From: Deinococcus depolymerans | GTDB lineage: Bacteria > Deinococcota > Deinococci > Deinococcales > Deinococcaceae | Direction of reading: 5' to 3' | Assembly: GCF_039522025.1 (NCBI RefSeq) | Contig: NZ_BAAADB010000026.1 | Location: forward strand, 1 to 8,884 | DNA length: 8,884 nt | In this document: piece by piece, positions 1 to 6,670 of the stretch | Numbering within the stretch: position 1 is the stretch's first letter | How the letters are laid out: every line of letters begins with the position of its first letter | The notes under the pieces: model-generated | The model's database searches: none | What the model saw: the letters and a program-made list of their open reading frames with translations, nothing else | What the model was told of the DNA's origin: nothing | Position numbers and translations under genes: made by a program

Positions 1-1
1 C

Positions 2-120
2 TGGACAGGCGGGGTTCTGACAGACGAAACTCTCGAGTGGGAGCTCTTTTGACACGTCCGGGGATAGGCCCCGGACGCTCCCATTTCAGTGGTGTCGGGC
101 ATAGTTCCAGCCAACTACCC
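2..120 (+). repeat. Left copy of 119-bp inverted repeat (probable insertion-sequence end)
   Basis: Bases 2-120 are the exact reverse complement of 8766-8884. Position 121 (c) breaks the match, so the repeat boundary is at 120. Immediately inside it lies the middle of an IS630 transposase whose N-terminal half is missing, as expected if another element inserted there. One forward frame (2-52) reads 16 residues ending ELF and a TGA stop, which could be the C-terminal tail of the element's own transposase; a strong stem-loop follows. The element's identity is not recognised. The repeat runs to the window edge, so its full length is unknown. Confidence 0.85.
38..83 (+). other. Nested stem-loop inside left repeat
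   Basis: An outer 7-bp stem (38-44 TGGGAGC with 77-83 GCTCCCA) encloses an inner 8-bp GC stem (56-63 GTCCGGGG with 69-76 CCCCGGAC, loop ATAGG). It begins just after the possible transposase stop at 50-52. No T-run follows on either strand, so it is not a textbook intrinsic terminator. It may block transcription reading out of or into the element, or it may be a recognition structure at the element end. Confidence 0.5.
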
Positions 121-124
121 CTAA

Positions 125-832
125 TTTACCGTCGTAGAAAAAAACGTCCTCAAACCATGGCAGGTCGAGAGTTGGTGTGTCGCTCAGGTAGGCGCAGACT
201 TCGTGTGGCGGATGGAGGCCGTACTGGACACCTACGCCCTGCCCTACGATGCCCGTCGGCCGGTGATCTGCTTCGACGAGAAGTCCTACCAGATGCTCGA
301 TCATGTGCGCGATCCGCTGCCACCCGTGCCGGGTATCCCGGCACGGGTCGATCATGAATACAAGCGCTGCGGCACGGTGAATTTCTTCGTCGCCTTCGAA
401 CCGCTGATGGGTCAGCGCACCGTGACGGTCACGGAACGGCGAGGCGACGCCGAGTTCGCGGAGCAGCTCCAGGCGCTGGACGTGCGGTATGCGGCAGCGG
501 ACAGGATCGTGCTGGTGCTGGATCAGCTGTCGACGCACAGTCCGGCCGCGCTGTATCAGTACCTCCCGGCTGAGGAGGCGCGTCGGCTGAGCTGACGCTT
601 CGAGTGGGTGTACACGCCCAAACATGCGTCGTGGCTCAACATGGCGGAACTGGAGTGGTCAGTCCTGCAACGACAGTATCTGGGGCAGCGCTTGGCTAGT
701 GTGGATGCCGTCGAAGCGGAGTTGCTGGCGTGGGAAACCGACCGCAATGCGCGGTCGGTGCGGGCGAATTGGCAGTTCTCGATATCGGCGGCACGGGACA
801 AGCTCAAACGTCACTACCGCTGCGATGAATAG
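125..832 (+). pseudogene. IS630-family transposase remnant (N-terminus lost, internal stop)
   Basis: The forward frame from 125 reads as the C-terminal two thirds of an IS630-family DDE transposase. The family's LKPW motif appears just after the repeat boundary, followed by CFDEKS (first Asp codon 275-277), VLDQLSTH (second Asp codon 521-523) and YTPKHASWLNMAELEW (Glu codon 647-649), ending at TAG 830-832. The N-terminal helix-turn-helix part is absent, replaced by the 119-bp repeat at 120. A TGA at 593-595 interrupts the frame between RRLS and RFEWVY; the frame is the same on both sides, so this is a nonsense change and not a frameshift. The family is usually about 340-370 residues long. It is almost certainly inactive. 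No terminal inverted repeat of this IS could be defined downstream of 832. Confidence 0.88.
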
Positions 833-895
833 CCATCGTCATGCTTGTGGTCATCCACTACCCGGCCGTCAACACTGCCGTCAATCGTCCGAGCG

Positions 896-1504
896 TCACT
901 TCGCGGCTGCAATACAAGGGCTCGGGAGGGCGTCGTTGGAGACGAATTCCAGGAGCAGTTCCACCCGTTCGTTTTCTGGATTGTCTGGGCGCTTCTTGTC
1001 TACCGGAGCCTGCCCGGCGCGTCCAGCAACCGCGAGGTGATACGGACGGATCCGGCCGATGTTCGCGAGAACCTTCGCAACCTGCGCGGCCCGCGCGGCC
1101 GACAGCTCCCACTCGTCGGCCTGACCCTGAATAGGTTTGGTGTGTCCCTCAACGCGGATGCGGCGCCATTCGGGAGACCGACAAATAATCCGCGCAAACT
1201 TTGCGAGAACCGCACGGCCCGGCTCGGTCAGCGTGGATGTGCCTGGTTGAAATAGGGTTTCGTTCTGAAACACCCAGCGTTGTGCGCCGGGTGGGTCGAG
1301 TCGGGTGGTGTTGCTCGGCCCGAGCGGGCGGGGCAGGTCGCGCTGTACGGCGGCCCGAACAAGTTTCTGCGCGTCTTTATACCGCACTTCCTCCCACCCG
1401 GCGCGTCCGATCAAGATGGTGGCAACGACAAAGAAGACAAGGATCAACGCGAGGTTGAGCATCAGGTCAGAAAATGCGATAAAGGGATTGAGATCGTCGT
1501 CCAT
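896..1504 (-). CDS. MotB/ZorB-like stator protein with OmpA-like peptidoglycan-binding domain
   Basis: 202 aa. The short cytoplasmic N-terminus (acidic MDDD) leads into one membrane helix (about residues 8-33) starting PFIAFSDLM. Asp13 sits where MotB, ExbD, TolR and ZorB carry the ion-binding Asp. A linker follows, then an OmpA-like domain (about 75-187) with VEGHT (118-122), LSAARA (134-139) and NERVELLLEF (178-187), the usual peptidoglycan-contact framework. Unusually, the Asp normally following GHT is Lys123, so diaminopimelate binding may be altered. By family knowledge it should anchor the neighbouring MotA/ZorA-like protein to the cell wall and share an ion channel with it. ATG 1502-1504 lies 5 nt after the stop of that gene, and a GAGG sits in the end of the upstream gene. 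It is the last gene of the operon and looks complete; its end is 63 nt from the convergent IS630 remnant. The fold call is firm, the partner role inferred. Confidence 0.88.
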   Translation of the reverse strand: MDDDLNPFIAFSDLMLNLALILVFFVVATILIGRAGWEEVRYKDAQKLVRAAVQRDLPRPLGPSNTTRLDPPGAQRWVFQNETLFQPGTSTLTEPGRAVLAKFARIICRSPEWRRIRVEGHTKPIQGQADEWELSAARAAQVAKVLANIGRIRPYHLAVAGRAGQAPVDKKRPDNPENERVELLLEFVSNDALPSPCIAAAK

Positions 1505-1509
1505 GCAGT

Positions 1510-3198
1510 TCAGGGCCTCATGGTTCCGGCAGTCCGGGACGTGCGGGCGCTGAGCATGATCTTCTCAAGGCTCTTGAGGGTCGTGTTACCCTTGCCGACT
1601 TCATAACTGAGCTGCTGGAGGGACGTATCGATGGTGTTGGGCAGCGTCTTGAGGATGTCGTGCAATTGGGTAAACTGCCCGGCGGCGTCGCTGTTCTGCC
1701 CGTGGAGGCCATGGAGCCGTTCGAGGATTGGCGGGAGGATCTGCAGCACCTCAAGCATCCTGCTGCTCTGCTCATTTTGTCCTGCCAGAGCCTGCTTGAC
1801 GTCGTCGAATTTGGTGGCCTCGCTTGCGAGGGTCTGGACGGCCTGCACGACCGCCGTCCATTCCTCTTTGGGCAACAGACGGGGGTCGAGGCGGTCGGAA
1901 AGAGCCTGCATGGCGTCGGCAACCTGCCCGAGCTTGCGGGCGACCTCGTTTGTTTCTTGCTGGTGTTTGGCCAGGACGCTATCCATCCGCTCGCCGAGGG
2001 TTCCGAAGCCGCTTTTCATGGTGTTGATCACGCCGAGCGTTTCTTGCGTGTAGGTCTTGCCCGCTGTGTCGAACTTCGTCAGGGTGTCCTGGAGATTGTT
2101 CTGGAGCCCTCCAAGGCGGTTCACAAGGGTAAGATTGCTGTCCATCACGCGTCGTCCGACGTCGTCGATGCCGTCGAGCTGTTTTCCGGCGAGGGTCATC
2201 AGGTTCTCGTGGGAGTCGCGGAGCATCGTCTGAACATCGGTGAACGCCCGCCCGAGATCCTGCTGGGCACTTCTGAGGACGCCGACACCGTCGCCGATCT
2301 GTTTTGCACCTTCGACGATCCGCTGCGACGTTTCCTGGACGTTTGTGGTGACAGTGACGAGACTTCGGGTCACCTGCTCGGCGACGCCACTGAGTTTAGT
2401 GGTGGACGTGTCAAGATTGCTGCTAGCCTTCGTGAGGACCGTCTGGAAATTCTCGCTGGCGGTTTTCATCTCCTCGGAGACGCTCTGCATAAAGTCGCGG
2501 CTTTCCCGCAGCAGCTGCTGGAGATCTTCCAACTGCGCCGCCTGACTCGACGGCAACGCATACGCCGCAATGGACAGGACGGCTTCCTGAGCGCTGTGCG
2601 CGACGCGAGCAGCGAAGGTCGTGACGTACAGCACGAAGATATTGCTGATCACGGCAAGCAGCACGCCAATCACGGTAAACGTGAAGGTCCCTTTCATCTG
2701 CGAGAGCGTGCTCGAGAGTGAGGTGGTGAGGGTACGTGGATCGGTGGTGCTGGCCGCCGCTTTGAGCGGGCCGGCGAGGGTGCCGATGCTGAGGCTGAGC
2801 CCGATGACAGTGGCAAAGAGCCCGAGGAGAAACAGCATGTTCGGAAGGGACCGCAGCGGCGCGACGACCGTGAGCAGCGGGGCCTGGGCGAGCCGGACCA
2901 CTTCGTGCACGTCGGGGTTTTGGAGCCGCCGCAGACGCCGCGTCCACTTCACCGCCTGGCCCGCCGCGCCGGTGAACTGCTTTTCCCAGAGGGTGAGCTT
3001 GGCGTCCACGTCCCCGCGGGTATCGCGTTCGGCGTCCAAGAGCGTTATGAGTCTGGTCAGTTTGGCCTGTTCGTGCCGCAGGGTCATAAAGGTGCGGATG
3101 AGCATCGTAGCGGTGATGGCGACCGCGGCAGCCAGGACCGCCGCCAGGAAGGGATGGGTCAGCAGAGTGCGGAAGATGTCTTGGATGAGGTCAGGCAT
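1510..3198 (-). CDS. MotA/TolQ/ExbB/ZorA-like membrane protein with long coiled-coil tail
   Basis: 562 aa from ATG 3196-3198, chosen because it overlaps the upstream tubulin-like stop (ATGCCTGA); an in-frame ATG 13 codons earlier at 3237 is possible but lies inside that gene. Membrane helices are at about 17-38, 120-141 and 172-194. The last two match the MotA/TolQ/ExbB core: LGLFATVIGL (125-134) and MKGTFTFTVIGVLLAVISNI (168-187). Residues from about 200 to the end form a roughly 360-residue, almost entirely helical, Ser/Thr/Gln-rich tail of heptad-like and methyl-receptor-like character. Such a long cytoplasmic tail recalls ZorA of Zorya defence more than MotA or TolQ, which lack one. Family knowledge predicts a pentamer around a dimer of the next gene's product, making an ion-driven rotary or force-generating unit. 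Direct adjacency to the OmpA-domain gene supports the pair. Calling it ZorA itself would overreach: the usual Zorya effectors are not visible here. Confidence 0.82.
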   Translation of the reverse strand: MPDLIQDIFRTLLTHPFLAAVLAAAVAITATMLIRTFMTLRHEQAKLTRLITLLDAERDTRGDVDAKLTLWEKQFTGAAGQAVKWTRRLRRLQNPDVHEVVRLAQAPLLTVVAPLRSLPNMLFLLGLFATVIGLSLSIGTLAGPLKAAASTTDPRTLTTSLSSTLSQMKGTFTFTVIGVLLAVISNIFVLYVTTFAARVAHSAQEAVLSIAAYALPSSQAAQLEDLQQLLRESRDFMQSVSEEMKTASENFQTVLTKASSNLDTSTTKLSGVAEQVTRSLVTVTTNVQETSQRIVEGAKQIGDGVGVLRSAQQDLGRAFTDVQTMLRDSHENLMTLAGKQLDGIDDVGRRVMDSNLTLVNRLGGLQNNLQDTLTKFDTAGKTYTQETLGVINTMKSGFGTLGERMDSVLAKHQQETNEVARKLGQVADAMQALSDRLDPRLLPKEEWTAVVQAVQTLASEATKFDDVKQALAGQNEQSSRMLEVLQILPPILERLHGLHGQNSDAAGQFTQLHDILKTLPNTIDTSLQQLSYEVGKGNTTLKSLEKIMLSARTSRTAGTMRP

Positions 3199-6100
3199 AG
3201 ACGTTGTGGCTCGGGTCGACGTAACACTTCCAGGCATTACGGGCGGCGTCGCGTTCGTTGTGGCCGATCACGCCGCCGCATTTGCGGCAATAGTACCCGT
3301 CGCGGTCGTATTCGCCGCCGCCCACCTTGGCGCTGCCGGCGCAACGAAACAGCACCTCACGGCTGGCCTGCGAGGGCAGGCGTTTGCCCAGGTACGCCTC
3401 GTAGAGCCGCTCGTCGCGGGCACTGAAGCGTTCGATCAGCTCACCGATCTTCTCGGTGTCCCAGCCTTCGATGGCACTGAAACCGCCACCCTGAAGACTG
3501 GTTTCAAGCTGGTCAAGGAAGGCGCGGTATCCGTCGCTACCACGCGAAAGCACCTGGGCGTGCACGCGGTTGTGCATCTCCTGCAGCGCGCCTTGCAGGG
3601 ATTTATTCTGCAGGTCGCGTTCTTCGCGTGCGAGGAAGCTGGACGCGCCGTAGAAGTCGAGCGGCAGACGACGTTCGGTGGTGTCGCCGATGGCGTTGGG
3701 CGTCCAAGAGAAGGCCAGCACGCCTCCGCGCGGTTCAAGCAGCCTGAGCAGCACACCGGTCGCCACCAGCTCCTCGGCGAGTTCGAGTTTCTCGCGGAAT
3801 GCGGCGGTCAGGCCCGTCCAGAACACGTCATTCCGGGTGTAGAAGTTGGGGATGTCCTGGTTGATGGCCTCGGCGATACCCCCCTGACTGAGAATCTGCA
3901 CGGCCCCGCGGAGAGGAAAGCGGTAGGTCTCCTCAAGCAGCACCGCGCGGTACCCGTCGGGGGATTCGTCATGGCGGAGGTTTCCGACGCCCGCCTCGAC
4001 AAGACGGGCGAACTGCTCGTGGCTTTCCTTCCCGCCGCGGGGCAGCAGCAGCACCTTGCGGCCGGCGACCGGCGACCGGTTGCCCTGCTCGGCCAGGGCC
4101 CGGTCCACGTTAAGGAAGGGACGCGCGAGCTTGACAACGGCGCGGGTTTCGTCGTCCCTGTTGGGCAGCCTCACCCAGCGTTCGAGGACATCCTCGTTGG
4201 CAAGCCGTTTGAACGGCTCCACCGCCTCGTTCTCGAGAACGTCAAGCACTTCATCGGGCAAAAAGCGTTTGGTCGTCGAAGAGCTGGGCATGCTGTCGAC
4301 CCAGAGGCCTTCACGTTCGGCGAGCAGCGCGTCAGGCAGACGGCCGTCGGCGATGGCGGTCATTTCTGACCAGGCGCGCAGCAGTTCACGCGCTTTCTGA
4401 TCACGCCCCTGTGTCCACTCGGCCACGTAGTCGCGCTGCATCGCCCACTGCTCCAGGCAGTGACGGTACTCGCCATCAACGGTGTCCGTGTCGAAGATGA
4501 CGCGGCCGTTGATCTGCGGACGGGTGCCCTGCTGACGGCTGACGTTTTCGGTGAGGCGGTCAATCTCCTGGTTGAGGCGGCCGCGCAGGTTGGTCAGTCG
4601 GGACTGCAGGCGGCGCAGCTGGTGGTTGAGGCGGGTCAGCACACCCGCTTCGGCGGGACGGCCCGGCTCGCCCGGCTGGTCAAGCATCACCAGCAGCGCC
4701 AGTTGATCGAGGCGGGCGCTGACTTCCTTGTGCAGTTCCTGCTCCACCTGTTTGAGGACATGGTCCATCGCCTTGCGTTTCACCTGGGTGAAGCTCAAGA
4801 CGCTGCTGCGGCGGTACTGGTCGGCGCGGCGCATCAGGTCGTCGACGGCGCCACCGCTGGCCGCGGCGGGCGTGTGCTTGCGGAGCTCCTCGGTGAGTTC
4901 GTTGGCTTTACCGAGCACCTGCAGCATCACGCCTGGTCCCTCGTAGAAGTCCATCAGGCGTTGACGGACCTCACCTTTGATGCGTTCGCTGATCTGGAGC
5001 GCCGCGCGTGACTTGGCGTTGAGCAGGGTGGTGTACGCCTTGCCGCCGCGGCTGAGGTGCTGCCTCAGGGCGGCCAGGTCCTGATGGGCTTCAGTGGGGT
5101 TGTTGCGCAGCTTCGAGACAACCTGGGAGACGAGGCGGCGGGTCTCGGCCTGCAGGTCTCCGCCGTCGGCGGCCTGCAGGACACTCTTGGTCATCTGCTC
5201 GCGGGTAAAGCCGAGATCCTTGACACGGCGCTTGAGCACCTCATCTTCGACGGTGCGGCTCACCCATTGTTGCAGGGTGTACGAGAGCAGCTGGTCGCGG
5301 CAGGCTTCCATGATGCGCTGCACGGGATACTCGAGGCTGGCGAGCCCGAAGGTGTTGAACACGTGCGCGTGATGGTCGCGGTCAGCGTAGATGGTGGCGT
5401 CGACGCCCTTGGCAAAAGGATCGGTGTCGGGGGAGAAGACGTTCAGAAACACGCGGTCAGCGACGGCGCGGTTGAGTTCCTGCTCACCGTCCGAGCCGAC
5501 CCGGGTAGGCATCACGATGAAGGGCATGTCGTACGGGTAGCGCTGTGGGTTCGCCTCGTACGCGTCGGGAAACCGAACCGGACGCTCGGGATAGCGATTG
5601 TTGAGGTAGTAATGGTTGAGTTCAGACAGGGCGGTAAAGGCGTTCTTTTTATGTTTGCTCGCGAGGCCCTCATCGGCAGCGCCCATGTCAGGGCGGGGCA
5701 GCGTGAAAATGCACAGGGAGCGTTCATTGACGCCGGTGAGCTTGTGCAGGAAGAAGCCAAAGTCGCTCGCGAGTCCGCTGCCGGTGCCGCCGCAGAGGGT
5801 GCCGACGACGAAGACGCGCACCTGACCACCGTGCGCGAATTCCAGCGGGAGGTCCTCGCCGCTAGGCAGGCGGCCGCGGCGGTCACGCGCGTCGGCTTCA
5901 TTGAGCTGCCGCAGGCGGTCAAGGCGTTCTTTGACCATTGAGTGGACGGCGTCGTGGTTCGGATCGAACAGGAACGCGAGCCGTCCGACCATTCGGATGT
6001 TGCCGGCGCCCGCCTCAACCTGCAGGCCGGGCAGCTTTTCGAGGGTGCCGCGGTCCCACCATTTCTTGAGGTGGATTTTGGCGTCGTACGCGTCGGGATT

Positions 6101-6343
6101 CTCGAGGATCTGCGCGTACTGCTGAGAGGTGATGGTGAGGTTGCGAAAGTCCCGCGCAGGCAGGTAGCGCAGTTTGCTCTGCTCACCTGCGTTGGTTTCC
6201 ACACAGAGAAATTCCACCCAGGGTGCCTGGGGAAGGCTGCCGATTTCCCAGGCAATGCGCTCGGCGATGCGGTCACAAATGCGGGCGCCGGTGCTTCCGA
6301 GGCCGATGACGAGGGTTTTGGTAACGCGTTGGGCGCTTTGCAC
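3191..6343 (-). CDS. Large tubulin/FtsZ-superfamily GTPase-like protein (Tubulin_2 type)
   Basis: 1050 aa from GTG 6341-6343. This start is chosen because GAGGT lies 5 nt upstream and the glycine loop follows closely; an upstream ATG at 6433 would overlap the previous gene by about 80 nt and add a basic, low-complexity stretch. Visible: TLVIGLGSTGAR (10-21, N-terminal nucleotide loop), GAGNIRMVGRLAF (112-124, typical of Tubulin_2), CGGTGSG (184-190, the tubulin/FtsZ signature loop), NAFTALSELNHY (234-245) and FGLASLEYP (332-340), a likely T7-loop equivalent without the usual NxD motif. About 400-620 is rich in charged coiled coil. The C-terminus has C1001, a CxxC at 1019/1022, C1040 and H1046, a plausible zinc site. 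It is far longer than FtsZ (about 350-400 aa). GTP binding is likely; hydrolysis and polymerisation are uncertain. It resembles the FtsZ-like family proposed for a vWA/OmpA-linked membrane-remodelling system. It is coupled to both neighbours. Confidence 0.87.
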   Translation of the reverse strand: MQSAQRVTKTLVIGLGSTGARICDRIAERIAWEIGSLPQAPWVEFLCVETNAGEQSKLRYLPARDFRNLTITSQQYAQILENPDAYDAKIHLKKWWDRGTLEKLPGLQVEAGAGNIRMVGRLAFLFDPNHDAVHSMVKERLDRLRQLNEADARDRRGRLPSGEDLPLEFAHGGQVRVFVVGTLCGGTGSGLASDFGFFLHKLTGVNERSLCIFTLPRPDMGAADEGLASKHKKNAFTALSELNHYYLNNRYPERPVRFPDAYEANPQRYPYDMPFIVMPTRVGSDGEQELNRAVADRVFLNVFSPDTDPFAKGVDATIYADRDHHAHVFNTFGLASLEYPVQRIMEACRDQLLSYTLQQWVSRTVEDEVLKRRVKDLGFTREQMTKSVLQAADGGDLQAETRRLVSQVVSKLRNNPTEAHQDLAALRQHLSRGGKAYTTLLNAKSRAALQISERIKGEVRQRLMDFYEGPGVMLQVLGKANELTEELRKHTPAAASGGAVDDLMRRADQYRRSSVLSFTQVKRKAMDHVLKQVEQELHKEVSARLDQLALLVMLDQPGEPGRPAEAGVLTRLNHQLRRLQSRLTNLRGRLNQEIDRLTENVSRQQGTRPQINGRVIFDTDTVDGEYRHCLEQWAMQRDYVAEWTQGRDQKARELLRAWSEMTAIADGRLPDALLAEREGLWVDSMPSSSTTKRFLPDEVLDVLENEAVEPFKRLANEDVLERWVRLPNRDDETRAVVKLARPFLNVDRALAEQGNRSPVAGRKVLLLPRGGKESHEQFARLVEAGVGNLRHDESPDGYRAVLLEETYRFPLRGAVQILSQGGIAEAINQDIPNFYTRNDVFWTGLTAAFREKLELAEELVATGVLLRLLEPRGGVLAFSWTPNAIGDTTERRLPLDFYGASSFLAREERDLQNKSLQGALQEMHNRVHAQVLSRGSDGYRAFLDQLETSLQGGGFSAIEGWDTEKIGELIERFSARDERLYEAYLGKRLPSQASREVLFRCAGSAKVGGGEYDRDGYYCRKCGGVIGHNERDAARNAWKCYVDPSHNVYA

Positions 6344-6353
6344 GCTTGACCTC
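6344..6353 (-). promoter_or_regulatory. Ribosome binding site deciding the GTG start of the tubulin-like gene
   Basis: On the minus strand GAGGT (6353-6349) is followed by CAAGC and GTG at 6343-6341. It overlaps the stop codon of the preceding 102-aa gene (6352-6354), so ribosomes finishing that gene can restart here. This supports the GTG over the in-frame ATG at 6433. Confidence 0.65.
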
Positions 6354-6660
6354 ACTTCCTGGCCGGCAGCGCGAGGGACGCGGCGCCGGCGATGATAAGA
6401 ACGAACACGGACAGGGCCACGACACGCACCCAATCGGCTGGCCAGAGCCAGAAGTACCCGAGGCCACCGCTGAGAACGACGACGATCAAAAGTGCGATCA
6501 GCATCGCGGCGGCGGCGCTGCGGGTGGGATTAGCGGGTTTGAAGTTGAGCTGCGCGACGGCCATGCTCAGCAACCACCACAGCAGCAGGAATCCGGCGAG
6601 GGAAGCGTAGAACTGCCAGTCGACAAGCGCGGCGGTCAGGGCATTGAGGTACGGTTGCAT
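6352..6660 (-). CDS. Small three-helix membrane protein of unknown function
   Basis: 102 aa; I do not recognise its family. Three hydrophobic stretches are clear: about residues 16-38 (with LLLWWLL), 48-70 (MLIALLIVVVLSGGLGYF) and 77-98. They are separated by a short basic loop with NFKPANPTRS and a WLWPADW turn. The C-terminus ends in LPARK, so an odd number of helices places the two ends on opposite sides of the membrane. There is no signal peptide or catalytic motif. The gene starts 10 nt after the vWA-like gene with a strong GGAGGA and ends 8 nt before the tubulin-like GTG. Its position between an envelope protein and a cytoplasmic tubulin-like protein suggests a membrane adaptor or assembly factor, but that is inference from context only. 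Confidence 0.8.
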   Translation of the reverse strand: MQPYLNALTAALVDWQFYASLAGFLLLWWLLSMAVAQLNFKPANPTRSAAAAMLIALLIVVVLSGGLGYFWLWPADWVRVVALSVFVLIIAGAASLALPARK

Positions 6661-6663
6661 AGG

Positions 6664-6669
6664 TCCTCC
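6664..6669 (-). promoter_or_regulatory. Strong Shine-Dalgarno for the 102-aa membrane protein
   Basis: The minus strand reads TGACGGAGGACCTATG: the stop of the vWA-like gene (6671-6673), then GGAGGA at 6669-6664, 3 nt, and ATG at 6660-6658. This is the best ribosome site in the operon and fills the whole intergenic gap. Confidence 0.8.
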
Positions 6670-6670
6670 G

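Noticed and set aside
37..357. Plus-strand frame starting in the left repeat
   Set aside because: After the repeat it reads the IS630 remnant in the wrong frame; it shares its first 28 residues with the right-hand chimera only because of the inverted repeat.
86..625. Minus-strand frame of 179 codons
   Set aside because: It runs antisense to the IS630 transposase catalytic motifs and crosses the repeat edge.
860..885. Short direct repeat (CCGTCAA twice) between the IS630 remnant and the OmpA-like gene
   Set aside because: There are only two 7-nt copies close together, too short to be evidence of a CRISPR or iteron array.
1660..2721. Plus-strand frame of 353 codons
   Set aside because: It is antisense to the coiled-coil tail of the motor-like gene and gives low-complexity protein without motifs.
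2621..4369. Open frame of 582 codons on the plus strand
   Set aside because: It is antisense to the tubulin-like and motor genes, has no recognisable domain, and long shadow frames are expected opposite GC-rich genes.
5057..5941. Plus-strand frame of 294 codons
   Set aside because: It lies opposite the conserved tubulin loops (GGTGSG region) on the minus strand, so the minus frame is the real one.
6344..6433. Upstream ATG extension of the tubulin-like gene
   Set aside because: The added 30 residues are Arg-rich without tubulin similarity and overlap the preceding gene; the GTG at 6343 has a better ribosome site.
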